Below, piece after piece: positions 25,083 to 33,834 of a stretch of 36,254 nt of DNA. The notes under the pieces are model-generated. The model made no database searches. It saw only the letters and a list, made by a program, of their open reading frames with translations, and was not told the origin of the DNA. How positions within the stretch are numbered: the first letter of the stretch is position 1; each line of letters begins with the position of its first letter. The stretch spans positions 1 through 36,254 of the forward strand of contig DVED01000198.1 of NCBI GenBank assembly GCA_015295945.1. The letters are read 5' to 3'. The translations under genes and the position numbers were made by a program. Origin of the DNA: Oscillatoriales cyanobacterium M59_W2019_021. GTDB taxonomy: Bacteria; Cyanobacteriota; Cyanobacteriia; Cyanobacteriales; Geitlerinemataceae.

Positions 25083-26447
25083 CTATTGAGGCTCTTCTGC
25101 GGGTTCTCCTTCCTGAGACTCTTCCTTCGCACCTTCCTCAGCCTTGTACTTGCCGCCCTTCGCCGGGTCAGACCAGTCGCAGGCATAGCCTTTGGTTTCC
25201 GGGACGTACTGGTTCCAAGGCACGGGATCAACTGGACCGTCGGTGGAGTAAACGATTTCAAACAGTCCATCATCTCGCACTTCGCCAATGCGAACGGTTT
25301 TCGAGATGTGATGGTTGGGCTGCATTGTCACTTTGCCTTCCGGTGCGTCGAAAGTTTGACCGTAGGCGGCTTCGCGCACTTTCGCCAAGTCGTAAGCATC
25401 CCCGGCTTTTTCCACCGCTTGCTTCCACAGGTACACCATGATGTAAGCGGCTTCCATGGGATCGTTAGTGACGCGATCCTCGCCGTACTTGGCTTTGAAG
25501 TCTTTGACCCACTTCTCATTTTCCGGAGTCTCGACGGTTTGGAAGTAGTTCCACGCCGCGTAGTGACCCTTGAGAAAGTCGGGTCCGATTTGCCGCACTT
25601 CTTCTTCGGCAACGCTGACAGACATCACCGGATATTTGTCCGGTCCGAGTCCGGCACCTTGCATCTGCTTGAAGAAGGCGACGTTGCTATCCCCGTTGAG
25701 GGTGTTGAAAATGACGCCCCCGTCGGGCAACGCGGTTTGAATTTTGGTGATAATCGGCGTCACTTCTGTATTGCCGAGGGGGAGGTAGTCTTCGCCCACG
25801 ACTTCACCATCTTTGGCTGCCACTTGCTCTTTAATAATGGTGTTGGCAGTGCGGGGGAATACGTAGTCGGAACCGACGAGGAAGAACTGCTTGCCTTTGT
25901 TCTCCAGGAGCCAATCCACGGCGGGTTCGATTTGTTGGTTGGGCGCCGCACCCGTGTAGAAAATGTTCTTAGAGCATTCTTGCCCTTCGTACTGCACGGG
26001 ATACCACAGCATATGGTCTGCCGCCTCAAACACGGGCAGAACGGCTTTGCGACTTGCCGAAGTCCAGCACCCGAAGACGGCGGCAACTTTATCTTCTTCG
26101 ATCAGTTTTTTGGCTTTCTCGGCAAAGGTATCCCAGTTGGATTGACCGTCTTCTTCTACAAATTCGATCTGCTTGCCCAGTACCCCTCCGGCAGCGTTGA
26201 TCTCTTCGATCGCTAATTTTTCGGCATCGACGACGGTGGTTTCGCTAATTGCCATCGTCCCGGTGAGGGAGTGGAGGATGCCCACCTTGATGGTGTCTCC
26301 ACCGCCTCCGGCAGCAGCACTTTGTTCTTCACCTGCCTCGCTTCCGTCTTGGGATGCGGGGTCGCTACACGCTTTCAGAAATAGGCTGGTTCCCAGTGCA
26401 GCAGAACCGTACACTAGAAATTTCCGCCGACCCAATCTTTTTGCCAT
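25083..26447 (-). CDS. urtA: Urea ABC transporter substrate-binding lipoprotein UrtA
   Basis: Periplasmic binding component of the urea importer, first gene of urtABCDE. Residues 1-27 form a Tat-type lipoprotein signal: RRKFL (Arg7-Arg8), a hydrophobic core and the lipobox LKAC with Cys27. A low-complexity Ser/Glu/Gly linker (28-48) leads to a type I periplasmic-binding fold starting [20 protein letters not shown]. Family-typical parts are [41 protein letters not shown] and [16 protein letters not shown]. The C-terminus is acidic and repetitive ([18 protein letters not shown]). GAGGAG lies 13 bases before the ATG. Preceded by an NtcA-type promoter. Confidence 0.97.
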   Translation of the reverse strand: MAKRLGRRKFLVYGSAALGTSLFLKACSDPASQDGSEAGEEQSAAAGGGGDTIKVGILHSLTGTMAISETTVVDAEKLAIEEINAAGGVLGKQIEFVEEDGQSNWDTFAEKAKKLIEEDKVAAVFGCWTSASRKAVLPVFEAADHMLWYPVQYEGQECSKNIFYTGAAPNQQIEPAVDWLLENKGKQFFLVGSDYVFPRTANTIIKEQVAAKDGEVVGEDYLPLGNTEVTPIITKIQTALPDGGVIFNTLNGDSNVAFFKQMQGAGLGPDKYPVMSVSVAEEEVRQIGPDFLKGHYAAWNYFQTVETPENEKWVKDFKAKYGEDRVTNDPMEAAYIMVYLWKQAVEKAGDAYDLAKVREAAYGQTFDAPEGKVTMQPNHHISKTVRIGEVRDDGLFEIVYSTDGPVDPVPWNQYVPETKGYACDWSDPAKGGKYKAEEGAKEESQEGEPAEEPQ

Positions 26448-26513
26448 ATCTTAATCAGTTCTCCTCACGGCGAATGGGGTAAATGTTCTCAATACTATAA
26501 ATGCTGGTGTGCC

Positions 26514-26555
26514 ATCTTATGACGTTCCGATCGCCTCAATCGTATCTTTTGTTAC
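26514..26555 (-). promoter_or_regulatory. NtcA-type class II promoter of urtA
   Basis: Reading the minus strand, GTA-ACAAAAGA-TAC (26555 down to 26542) is the NtcA consensus GTA-N8-TAC. Exactly 22 bases later is TAAGAT (26519 down to 26514), a TAnnnT -10 box. This is the canonical NtcA-activated arrangement. A start of transcription near 26507 would give a leader of about 60 bases before the urtA ATG. NtcA control of urt operons is known in cyanobacteria; its use here is predicted from the sites. Confidence 0.75.
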
Positions 26556-26984
26556 AAATCTGTCGATCGTTCCTCGATCTTTGAGGTAGAATCTTTACTC
26601 AAGCAAAAACAGCAGGGTTGTTATCCTTGTTGAATGTTTTTGCTGTCAAACTTAAAATGATAGAATCGGCTCCTTCTCAAAATGGCGACGCGATCGATCT
26701 AATCGGTGGTATTCTGAGGGTTTGATCGCCCAATAATGAAGCATTGATAAATTTGTCAAAGAATTAAGAACAAATGGCGATCGTTCTCGAACCGAATTTA
26801 TAAAAGGAATTAAAATAGTTTAAAGAAAGTGACGCAGGAGGCGGAGCATTTGTCAAGCGACGAGTTCTCCAAGGGCGATCGTTCGGTAGAAATTTTACAG
26901 ATCTTAATCAAAGCGGTTATCTAAAACCTCAAGGCAACCGTACTTCCAAAACCCTTCAACCCCAAAGTCCCTTTGATTTTTTGG
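26556..26984. other. Central part of the urtA-porin divergent intergenic region
   Basis: An AT-rich stretch between the two outward NtcA-type sites. A GTA-N7-TAC near-miss lies at about 26587, one base short of the consensus. TTTTTGCTGTC and CAAAAACAGCAGG around 26605-26650 are partly complementary. No open frame with coding character is seen. Confidence 0.4.
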
Positions 26985-27027
26985 GTATTCTTTGCTACAC
27001 TCTACCCATAGATAGCTTTGTTAGGGT
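26985..27027 (+). promoter_or_regulatory. Candidate NtcA-type promoter of the porin gene
   Basis: GTA-TTCTTTGC-TAC at 26985-26998 fits GTA-N8-TAC. TAGGGT at 27022-27027 fits TAnnnT with 23 bases between, one more than the usual 22. Predicted transcription would start near 27034, about 48 bases before the ATG. The match is weaker than at urtA, and TAnnnT alone is a loose pattern. Confidence 0.45.
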
Positions 27028-27081
27028 AAAACAGCTAGGTATTAGACTCTATCTTTGTAACTCGAGCAGGTGTGAGGAAAG

Positions 27082-28806
27082 ATGAGAAAACTCTTGTGGC
27101 AAATGTTATTGGCTAGCCCTTCTCTTTTAGTGGCTCAAGCCGTCTTTTCCCCTTCTGCAATGGCTGGGGAAGTTCGCGCCGAAGCAACTACAGGCAAGCC
27201 CAGTGTAGAATCTCTGGAAATCGCGCAAACTCCCGAATCTGCGGAAACCCTTTCCGTAGACGAGTTCATGCGCGCCAACGAGCAACAGACTTTGGAAGCC
27301 AACGACGGCGCTTCGTCGGTGGATTCGCTTTCCCAAGTCACCTCGGTGTCTCAATTTAGCGACGTGCAACCGACGGATTGGGCGTTCCAAGCGCTTCAGT
27401 CCCTCGTCGAGCGCTACGGCTGTATCGCCGGTTATCCCGACGGAACTTATCGCGGCAACCGCGCCTTAACTCGTTACGAGTTCGCCGCCGGTTTGAACGC
27501 TTGCTTGGATCAAGTCCTGGCATTGGTCGGCGGAGATGGCGGCATCGATCCCGAGTCTTTGGCGACGATTCGCCGCTTGCAAGAAGAGTTCGCTGCCGAA
27601 CTGGCAACCTTGCGCGGACGGGTGGACGCTCTCGAAGCGCGGACGGCTGAGTTGGAAGCCAACCAGTTCTCCACCACCACCAAATTGCAAGGGGAAGTGG
27701 TCTTCGGTTTGGCGAACGGATTTGGCGATTCTGCTCCGGGAGAGATCCTCTCCGATGGCAATCGCGATCGCAAACAAACCGTCTTCCAAGACCGGGTTCG
27801 TCTCAACTTCGTCACCAACTTCGACGAACGGCAACAACTGTGGACTCGTCTCGATGCGTCCAACTCCCAAGCCATCACCAATACCGGACAAGGTGCGACC
27901 ACCTATCAAACCTTCAACAACGGCAACAACGTCGATCTCGGTTGGTTGGCGTACTACTACAACGGCGATAAGTTCCAAGTCTATTTGCCCGCCGCTTTCC
28001 CCCTGTGGCAAGACTTCGTTCCCACCGTCAGCCCTTACTTTGAAGGCTTCACCGGCGCGAACAACTCGCTGTCGAGCTTCGGGGAAAGCAACCCGATCTA
28101 CAAGATCGGTCTCGCCTCCGGTGGCGGTCTCGGTTTTAACTACTACCTCAGCGATAACCTGACATTCAGTGCCGGTTACTTCGGAGGAGATTCCTTCGAT
28201 CCCACAGAAAAGAACGGTTTGTTCAACGGCGAATATTCGGCGCTGGGACAACTAACCTTCCAATCGGATAAGTTCCAATTGGGTCTCACCTACGCCAACG
28301 CTTACTTTAACGAGTTTGGCGGCGGCCCTGGAGATTTGGGCGGCAATGCCATCTTCGATACGTTGGTGGGAACCAGCTTGGCTCGCAACCCATTTGGCGT
28401 CGCGACCATTACCAACTCTTACGGTGCTTCGGCAGCGTTTGAACTGTCTCCGAAGTTCTCGGTCAGCGCCTTCGGTGGCTTTACCGATGCTCGAGCTGTA
28501 GCCAACTTCGGTGCGGACGCGCAAATTTGGTACTACGGTTTGGGATTGGCATTCCCCGATTTAGGCGGCGACGGCAACTTGCTCGGTTTGCAAGCGGGTG
28601 TCGAACCTTATGTTGGCGGTTATGACAATACCCCCATCGGCGTGTTACCGGGCGACAAGAACCCCGTGAGCATTCAAGGGTTTTACCGCGTTGCGGTTAA
28701 CGACAACATCAACGTGACTCCGGGCGTCATCGCTCTGATCAACGCTGACGGACTCGATAACAATACCGCAGTTATCGGTGTAATCCGGACGACGTTCAAC
28801 TTCTAG
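27082..28806 (+). CDS. SLH-domain outer-membrane porin (cyanobacterial OprB/SomA-like, 'iron uptake porin' type)
   Basis: A 574-residue outer-membrane channel for small solutes. Residues 1-28 are a signal peptide (core LLVAQAVF, cleavage near AMA). An S-layer homology domain (about 91-145: FSDVQPTDWAFQALQSLVERYG, then GYPDGTYRGNRALTRYEFA) should bind pyruvylated peptidoglycan-linked polymer. An acidic coiled coil (about 157-193, LRGRVDALEARTAELEAN) follows, then a beta-barrel rich in alternating Gly/aromatic strands ending in Phe574 after TTFN, the usual outer-membrane C-terminal signature. GAGGAAAG precedes the ATG closely. Members are often named iron uptake porin; specificity is not clear. 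It is transcribed away from urtA and has an NtcA-like site upstream and a hairpin downstream. Confidence 0.93.
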   Translation: MRKLLWQMLLASPSLLVAQAVFSPSAMAGEVRAEATTGKPSVESLEIAQTPESAETLSVDEFMRANEQQTLEANDGASSVDSLSQVTSVSQFSDVQPTDWAFQALQSLVERYGCIAGYPDGTYRGNRALTRYEFAAGLNACLDQVLALVGGDGGIDPESLATIRRLQEEFAAELATLRGRVDALEARTAELEANQFSTTTKLQGEVVFGLANGFGDSAPGEILSDGNRDRKQTVFQDRVRLNFVTNFDERQQLWTRLDASNSQAITNTGQGATTYQTFNNGNNVDLGWLAYYYNGDKFQVYLPAAFPLWQDFVPTVSPYFEGFTGANNSLSSFGESNPIYKIGLASGGGLGFNYYLSDNLTFSAGYFGGDSFDPTEKNGLFNGEYSALGQLTFQSDKFQLGLTYANAYFNEFGGGPGDLGGNAIFDTLVGTSLARNPFGVATITNSYGASAAFELSPKFSVSAFGGFTDARAVANFGADAQIWYYGLGLAFPDLGGDGNLLGLQAGVEPYVGGYDNTPIGVLPGDKNPVSIQGFYRVAVNDNINVTPGVIALINADGLDNNTAVIGVIRTTFNF

Positions 28807-28837
28807 GTCGAGCGATCGCTTAGATTTGACTGGTCAA

Positions 28838-28885
28838 AATCACCTCCCTTTATTCTTCCATTCTGGTAGATAGAGGGGGGTGATT
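28838..28885. terminator. Hairpin downstream of the porin gene, candidate terminator
   Basis: AATCACCTCCCTTTAT-type left arm (28838-28853) pairs with ATAGAGGGGGGTGATT (28870-28885), 14 of 16 Watson-Crick matches plus two possible G-U pairs, and a 16-base loop. It begins 31 bases after the stop codon. There is no strong T-run, so it may act as a Rho-independent-like or mRNA-stabilising hairpin. Confidence 0.55.
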
Positions 28886-28897
28886 CTATGAGTGAGT

Positions 28898-28926
28898 GGT
28901 GCGTTTCGTCCCTCAACACACCCTAC
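28898..28926. repeat. GTAGGGTG-family palindromic repeat, copy 4
   Basis: GGTGCGTTTCGTCCCTCAAC plus ACACCCTAC, identical over its core to the copy at 13602-13630. It lies between the porin terminator and the hupE promoter. Confidence 0.75.
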
Positions 28927-28957
28927 GATTCTCGCCGTAATGGTGGGGCTTTTGCGT

Positions 28958-28965
28958 GGTAGAAT
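28958..28965 (+). promoter_or_regulatory. Candidate extended -10 promoter for the riboswitch-hupE transcript
   Basis: TGGTAGAAT (TG at 28957-28958 and TAGAAT at 28960-28965) resembles an extended -10 element. A start near 28972 would place the whole cobalamin element in the leader. No good -35 is seen. Confidence 0.4.
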
Positions 28966-28973
28966 AGGGAACC

Positions 28974-29112
28974 AGTCGGTTTTGGTGGGGAGCAGCCATC
29001 AAACGCAAGGGGGAAAGTTCGGTGAAAGTCCGGCACTGTCCCGCAACTGTAAAGAGGTCCGCCCTCTGAGTCAGAACGCCCGCCGATGGTAGTTCAATTC
29101 CCATCTGCGAGG
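28974..29112 (+). ncRNA. Cobalamin (B12) riboswitch upstream of hupE
   Basis: The leader contains the conserved cobalamin-aptamer elements in order: GGTTTTGGTGGGGAGCAGCC, AAGTTCGGTGAAAGTCCGGC, the ACTGTCCCGCAACTGTAA block, a variable stem (AGAGG...CCTCT), GAGTCAGAACGCCCGCC, and the B12-box-type end. Behind it, GATGG (29085-29089) can pair with CCATC (29101-29105), and GCGAGG (29107-29112) is the probable ribosome-binding site 5 bases before ATG. That suggests translational control, with cobalamin binding closing the site. Directly followed by a HupE-family metal transporter. Confidence 0.93.
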
Positions 29113-29117
29113 TACGG

Positions 29118-29759
29118 ATGACGGTTTATTCTAAAAGATTTTTCAACTGGATTCGAGTGGCAACGGCGTTCGGCATGGTTCTGCTGGCGGCTTCCCCAGC
29201 CTTTGCTCACCACGCCTTCGGAGGAAGAACGCCTGCGAACTTTTTTGAAGGCTTTTTAGCCGGTTTAGCCCACCCGGTGATTGGGTTGGATCATTTGGCG
29301 TTTGTGGTAGCGGCGGGATTGCTGGCAGTGAGTCGCGGGACGGTTCTGATTCCCATTGCCTTTGTGGTAGCGGCGTTGGCAGGAACGGGTTTGCACGTTG
29401 CCAGTTGGGATTTACCGATTCTCGAGTTGGTCATTGCAGCTTCGGTGTTGGGATTTGGAGCGTTGCTGGCGGTGCGAAATGCGGTGCCTGGGTGGGCGCT
29501 GGCGGCACTGGCGGCACTGGCTGGCGTATTCCACGGATATGCCTACGGAGAGGCGATCGTGGGGGCGCAAATGAACCCTCTGTTAGCGTATTTGTTGGGC
29601 TTTACGGCGATTCAGTTGGCGATTTCTTTGGGGGCGTATCGTATCGGTAAAGCGGTATGGCAACGGGAGGGAGATCGATCGAGTTTGCCGTTACAATTTG
29701 CCGGATTTACGATTTGCGGAATGGGGGCAGCATTTTTGGCTTCGTCGGTGATGGGTTGA
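29118..29759 (+). CDS. hupE: HupE/UreJ-family metal permease (predicted cobalt transporter)
   Basis: A 213-residue inner-membrane transporter of the HupE/UreJ nickel/cobalt family. Residues 1-30 look like a signal peptide ending SPAFA. The mature N-terminus starts HHAFGG, giving a His-rich metal-capturing end. The family motif HPVIGLDHLAF lies at about 53-63 and FHGYAYGE at about 140-147; both hold conserved His/Asp/Glu. About six hydrophobic helices are seen. A cobalamin riboswitch sits in its leader, so repression by B12 is expected; this argues for cobalt, not nickel, as cargo. No hydrogenase or urease genes are near. Cobalt specificity is inference from this regulation. Confidence 0.92.
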   Translation: MTVYSKRFFNWIRVATAFGMVLLAASPAFAHHAFGGRTPANFFEGFLAGLAHPVIGLDHLAFVVAAGLLAVSRGTVLIPIAFVVAALAGTGLHVASWDLPILELVIAASVLGFGALLAVRNAVPGWALAALAALAGVFHGYAYGEAIVGAQMNPLLAYLLGFTAIQLAISLGAYRIGKAVWQREGDRSSLPLQFAGFTICGMGAAFLASSVMG

Positions 29760-29771
29760 CCAAGAAGAATA

Positions 29772-29990
29772 CAGGAGTTCAGGAGTTCAGGAGTTCAGGA
29801 GAATCCTGCATCCCGATCGAACTGAAGATAAAAGAGATCGCTCATGGAGCAAGGGTTTCAAGCTCCCGCTGTAGGCAAAGCTAGCGCGTAGTGCTTAGGA
29901 ATTCTGAACTCCTTTCAACCTTTTCGAGGTGTATTCCGACCAGCCCAGAAATTAATTTTTGGGCTAATAGTTTAACTCCTCTAAAGAGGA
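29772..29990. repeat. Cluster of tandem and inverted repeats after hupE
   Basis: CAGGAGTT is repeated three times in tandem plus a partial copy (29772-29800). An inverted partner CTGAACTCC occurs at 29904-29912. AGCCCAGAAATT / AATTTTTGGGCT (29942-29965) is an imperfect 12-bp palindrome. TCCTCTAAAGAGGA (29976-29989) is a 6-bp-stem hairpin of a kind common in cyanobacterial spacers. Either could terminate hupE. No gene is supported in 29760-30146. Confidence 0.6.
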
Positions 29991-30011
29991 CTAAAATTGA
30001 AAGAGAAATTA

Positions 30012-30134
30012 ATACCATTTTTCATGCTTCCTGAGATAGATCTGGGCTTCTGTCTCCCCTTCTCCCAGCTTGGGAGAAGGGGTTGGGGGATGAGGGCAAA
30101 ATCCAAGTCTCTCACTATTTTTGAAAAATGGTAT
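30012..30134. mobile_element. 123-bp MITE-like element with 13-bp perfect terminal inverted repeats
   Basis: ATACCATTTTTCA (30012-30024) and TGAAAAATGGTAT (30122-30134) are exact complements. The interior carries a perfect 12-bp stem hairpin, CCCCTTCTCCCA / TGGGAGAAGGGG (30056-30067 and 30071-30082), followed by GGTTGGGGGATGAGGGC. There is no coding capacity apart from a spurious short frame. The same end sequence, ATACCATTTTTC, occurs alone at about 31860 between cobW and uvrC. Confidence 0.65.
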
Positions 30135-30146
30135 AATAAATTTTAT

Positions 30147-30761
30147 TTATATCATTTCTTCGGAATTTTCTTCTGGAAATACCACATCTTCATAGAATAA
30201 GGAAATGGGACAGCGGAAATCGACACTGGTTAAATGTACTTCGAGTTCCGTTCCCTGTTCTGGAGATTCTTCTAAGGAATAAGAGGTCAGTTCCCATTTT
30301 CCGCGATCGTTAATTCGGTAGCATTCGATTGCCATGCGATCGGCTTCGATTAAAACGTACTCTTTTAATGTCTCGATGTGACGGTAATTTCTAAATTTCT
30401 GACCTCGGTCGAAGGCTTCCGTTCCGGGAGATAACACTTCCACAATCAGACAGGGATGGTAGATCGCTTGACGTGCTTTGCGATCGAGCGGATCGCAACT
30501 GACCATCACATCCGGATAGTGATAAGGTCCCTGTTCGGAAACGCCAACTTTCGCATCTGCAACAAACACCTTACAGCCGCGATCTCGAAGATGATTTTTA
30601 AGTGCAGATCCGAGATTGAGTGCAATCGACGCATGGGGAAGCGTTCCCCCTGCCATGGCAAAAACTTCCCCGTCGATGTATTCATATTTGTCGGGTTGTT
30701 GTTCTTCCCATTCTAGGTATTCTTGGGGAGTTAGATATTGGGTTTGAAGTTGAGCAATCAT
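30147..30761 (-). CDS. Uma2-family (DUF820) putative endonuclease
   Basis: A 204-residue cytoplasmic protein of the Uma2 family, very numerous in cyanobacteria, with a predicted PD-(D/E)XK nuclease fold. N-terminal YLTPQEYLEWEEQQPDKYEYIDGEV is the family signature. The catalytic core is seen as YHYPDVMVSCDP (Asp) followed by CLIVEVLSPGTEAFDRGQKFRNYR (Glu-Val-Leu in the place of ExK, with a downstream Lys). The biological role is not established. It lies 12 bases downstream of cobW on the same strand and may be read with it. One arm of a MITE-like element ends 13 bases beyond the stop. Confidence 0.92.
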   Translation of the reverse strand: MIAQLQTQYLTPQEYLEWEEQQPDKYEYIDGEVFAMAGGTLPHASIALNLGSALKNHLRDRGCKVFVADAKVGVSEQGPYHYPDVMVSCDPLDRKARQAIYHPCLIVEVLSPGTEAFDRGQKFRNYRHIETLKEYVLIEADRMAIECYRINDRGKWELTSYSLEESPEQGTELEVHLTSVDFRCPISLFYEDVVFPEENSEEMI

Positions 30762-30773
30762 AATCGATCGTGG

Positions 30774-31820
30774 TTAGTGGTTCGTGGTTAAAAGAACTCG
30801 TTCCAGTTCCTCTCGATCCAAAGATTGACCGATGAAAACTAACCGAGTGTGCCGGGGTTCTTCGGGATTCCAAGGACGATCGAAGAAGGAATCGAAACGC
30901 TGTCCGACGCCTTGTAAAACCAATCGCATGGGTTTGTTGGGAACGGAAACAAAGCCTTTAATTCGATAAATTTCTCGATCGCGAACGAAGGCAGATAGTC
31001 GATTGATTAAAGGTTGGGGATTGAAGGATCGATCGACGGTAATGCAAACCGATTCGATGGTTTCGTCGTGGTCGTGATCTTCTTCATGGTCGTGATGGGA
31101 CGGACGGCGATCGAGATTGTCTTCGACTGCGGCATTCAATCCCAAAAGTACCTCGGGACTCATTTTTCCCCCTTGGCAGTCCACCACTTTTACTCCCAGA
31201 GGAACGGCTTTTTGCAACCAATTTCGCACTTGCGTGTGGGTTTTCTCGTCTACGCGATCGACCTTGGTTAGCAACACCAAATCCGCACAAGCTAACTGGT
31301 CTTCAAATAATTCTTCTAACGGCGTTTCGTGGTCTAAGCTGTCGTCGGCTTGGCGTTGTGCCTCCACAGCCGCCAAATCTGCCACCAACTGACCGCTAGC
31401 CACGGCTTCGCAATCCACCACGGTTACCACCCCGTCTACCGTCGCACCCGTGCGAATTTGGGGCCATCGGAAGGCTTGGACGAGGGGTTTTGGCAGTGCC
31501 AATCCCGAAGTTTCGATTACAATACTATCAAGGCGATCGCGTCGTTCGAGCAGTTCTTGCATTGTGGGCAAAAATTCCTCTTGTACCGTACAACACAAAC
31601 ACCCGTTCGTCAGTTCGACAATATTACTTTGGGGATCTTCTTCTACATCGCAAACTTGACAGGAACGCAAGAGATCTCCATCGATTCCCACTTCTCCAAA
31701 TTCGTTGACCAACACGGCAATTCTCCGTCCTTGGTTGTTTTGCAGCAAGTGACGAACTAAAGTTGTTTTTCCCGCACCTAAAAATCCGGTAATGACGGTC
31801 ACTGGGATTTTATTTGCCAT
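30774..31820 (-). CDS. cobW: CobW-type G3E metallo-GTPase (COG0523)
   Basis: Metal-binding GTPase of the CobW branch, linked to cobalt handling for cobalamin synthesis. Seen: Walker A GFLGAGKTT (12-20), NEFGEVGID at 39-47, the metal site CLCC (74-77, in NGCLCC), ETSG, the LLTKVD guanine-recognition motif, and a His/Asp/Glu-rich linker (HHDHEEDHDHDE). The C-terminal CobW domain includes RIKGFV. The start at 31820 (MANKIPVTVITG, 348 aa) is chosen because the open frame's upper part (to 31928) overlaps the divergent uvrC gene and is not family-like. The CobW name rests on the His-rich loop and nearby B12 riboswitch gene; another COG0523 branch (zinc) is possible. Confidence 0.88.
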   Translation of the reverse strand: MANKIPVTVITGFLGAGKTTLVRHLLQNNQGRRIAVLVNEFGEVGIDGDLLRSCQVCDVEEDPQSNIVELTNGCLCCTVQEEFLPTMQELLERRDRLDSIVIETSGLALPKPLVQAFRWPQIRTGATVDGVVTVVDCEAVASGQLVADLAAVEAQRQADDSLDHETPLEELFEDQLACADLVLLTKVDRVDEKTHTQVRNWLQKAVPLGVKVVDCQGGKMSPEVLLGLNAAVEDNLDRRPSHHDHEEDHDHDETIESVCITVDRSFNPQPLINRLSAFVRDREIYRIKGFVSVPNKPMRLVLQGVGQRFDSFFDRPWNPEEPRHTRLVFIGQSLDREELERVLLTTNH

Positions 31821-31906
31821 GCAAGTTTCTGTTTTGACTTCAAACTTATTTTCTCTATTATACCATTTTTCGACGGTTGAAGTTCTAAATTCATTCTGAA
31901 ATTGTA

Positions 31907-33793
31907 ATGCCGACCCAAGTGCTGCCAACGCTAATTAAAACCCCCGATCGCCTGGAATCTCGGTTGAAAGAAATTCCCCCGGAACCGGGGGTATACTTAA
32001 TGAGAGATCGAGACGATCGCATTCTGTATATCGGTAAAGCGAAAAAGCTGCGATCGCGGGTTCGTTCCTATTTTCGCGATTCGGCAAATCATACATCTCG
32101 AATTGCATTGATGGTACGCCAAGTGTGCGAAATTGAATTTATCGTCACCGATTCGGAAGCAGAAGCTTTAGCATTAGAAGCTAATTTAGTCAAGCAACAT
32201 CAACCTTATTTCAATGTTCTGCTTAAAGACGACAAGAAATACCCTTACGTTTGCATTACTTGGTCGCAAGAATACCCCCGTGTTTTTATCACCCGCAAGC
32301 GAACGATCTCAAATGGGAAAGATCGCTACTACGGACCTTATGTCGATTCTCATGCTTTAAGAGAAACATTGAGAATCGTCAAGAAAATATTTCCCCTCCA
32401 ACAACGACCCAAACCTCTCTTTAAAGATCGACCGTGTTTGAACTACGATATCGGTCGATGTCCCGGTGTTTGCCAGCAGTTAATTTCGCCGGAAGAGTAC
32501 CGTCAAACGGTGCAGAAAGTGGCGATGGTGTTTCAGGGAAGAACGGGAGAACTGATCGAGATCCTCACCGAGCAAATGCAGGAAGCAGCCGAAGAGTTAA
32601 ATTTTGAAACGGCAGGGAGATTGCGCGATCGCATTCAATCTTTGCAATTTTTAGGGGTCGATCACAAAGTTTCTTTGCCGGACGATCGTATTTCTCGAGA
32701 TGCGATCGCCTTAGCTACTAACGATCGTCACGCTTGCGTTCAACTGTTCCAAATTCGATCGGGAAAGTTAGTCGGTCGATTGGGATTTATCGCAGAAGTT
32801 GTCAGACTTAAAAAATCTTATTCTGAGGCAAAAGTAGAATACGGTGCGATTTTACAGCGAGTCTTAGAAGAACACTATCAAACCGTAGAATCGGTAGAAA
32901 TCCCTTCCGAAATTCTCGTGCAATACGAACTACCCGACGGAGAAATACTCTCCTCTTGGTTGAGCGAAAAACGCGGTCGAAAAGTCTCGATTTTGTCGCC
33001 ACAACGCCAATCTAAAGCCGAACTGATCGCGATGGTAGAACGTAACGCCGGATACGAACTCGATCGCCTACAAAAAACGAGCGATCGACAATCTCAATCG
33101 CTTCAAGATTTAGCAGAAATCCTCGATCTTCCCGACTTACCCCATCGCATTGAAGGATACGATATTTCCCACGTTCAAGGTTCGGATGCGGTAGCTTCTC
33201 GCGTCGTCTTTATTGATGGCATTCCCGCCAAACAATACTACCGTCACTACAAAATCAGAAATCCCGAAATTACATCCGGTCATTCTGACGACTTTGCCAG
33301 CTTAGCTGAAGTCATTCGCCGCCGATTTCGGGATATCAAGCACTCTAAAAATCGAGAAAACTTACCGGATTTAGTTGTCATCGACGGCGGCAAAGGTCAA
33401 CTTTCTTCAGTTGTCGAAGTCTTGCAAGATATGGATTTATTAGACAAACTTCGAGCGATCAGTTTAGCCAAACAGCGAGAAGAAATCTTTCTACCTGGAG
33501 AATCTTTCCCTTTGCCAACCGATCCGGAACAACCCGGCGTTCAACTGTTACGTCGCTTGCGAGACGAAGCACATCGATTTGCCGTCAGTTTCCATCGCCA
33601 ACAGAGAACGGAACGGATGCGGCGATCGCGTTTGGATGAAATTCCCGGATTGGGATTGCAGCGACAAAAGGAATTGTTGGCACATTTTCGATCAATTGAC
33701 TATATTAGTATTGCTACCCCCGAACAACTGACTGAAGTGCCGGGGATCGGGTCGCATTTGGCACAACAAATCTACGATTATTTTCATCCTTAA
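31907..33793 (+). CDS. uvrC: UvrABC system protein C (excinuclease subunit)
   Basis: Nucleotide-excision repair nuclease that makes both cuts around a lesion with UvrB. The 628 residues follow the family order: GIY-YIG domain (PGVYLMRD...[19 protein letters not shown], about 27-58) for the 3' cut, a Cys-containing region ([15 protein letters not shown]), UVR motif (about 205-240) for UvrB contact, an RNase H-like domain for the 5' cut ([27 protein letters not shown]), and C-terminal tandem helix-hairpin-helix ([30 protein letters not shown]). The ATG at 31907 has no clear ribosome-binding site. Divergent from cobW with 86 bases between. Confidence 0.97.
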   Translation: MPTQVLPTLIKTPDRLESRLKEIPPEPGVYLMRDRDDRILYIGKAKKLRSRVRSYFRDSANHTSRIALMVRQVCEIEFIVTDSEAEALALEANLVKQHQPYFNVLLKDDKKYPYVCITWSQEYPRVFITRKRTISNGKDRYYGPYVDSHALRETLRIVKKIFPLQQRPKPLFKDRPCLNYDIGRCPGVCQQLISPEEYRQTVQKVAMVFQGRTGELIEILTEQMQEAAEELNFETAGRLRDRIQSLQFLGVDHKVSLPDDRISRDAIALATNDRHACVQLFQIRSGKLVGRLGFIAEVVRLKKSYSEAKVEYGAILQRVLEEHYQTVESVEIPSEILVQYELPDGEILSSWLSEKRGRKVSILSPQRQSKAELIAMVERNAGYELDRLQKTSDRQSQSLQDLAEILDLPDLPHRIEGYDISHVQGSDAVASRVVFIDGIPAKQYYRHYKIRNPEITSGHSDDFASLAEVIRRRFRDIKHSKNRENLPDLVVIDGGKGQLSSVVEVLQDMDLLDKLRAISLAKQREEIFLPGESFPLPTDPEQPGVQLLRRLRDEAHRFAVSFHRQQRTERMRRSRLDEIPGLGLQRQKELLAHFRSIDYISIATPEQLTEVPGIGSHLAQQIYDYFHP

Positions 33794-33834
33794 TTCGTGA
33801 TTAGTTATTGGTTATTGATAATTAACCGTAAACT

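Noticed and set aside
25086-26216. Long plus-strand open frame (376 codons) opposite urtA
   Set aside because: It is a shadow of the G/C-biased codon usage of urtA, which is certain by family match; its product has no recognisable domain.
26587-26600. Possible third NtcA site (GTA...TAC) in the urtA-porin spacer
   Set aside because: The interval is 7 bases, not the 8 required by the consensus.
27466-28251. Minus-strand open frame (261 codons) opposite the porin gene
   Set aside because: Antisense shadow of the porin coding sequence.
29772-29800. CAGGAGTT tandem repeat considered as a regulatory array of ribosome-binding-like sites
   Set aside because: It follows the hupE stop with no start codon or gene at suitable spacing.
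29997-30200. 67-codon open frame after hupE
   Set aside because: Its sequence is that of the MITE-like element at 30012-30134, including the internal hairpin.
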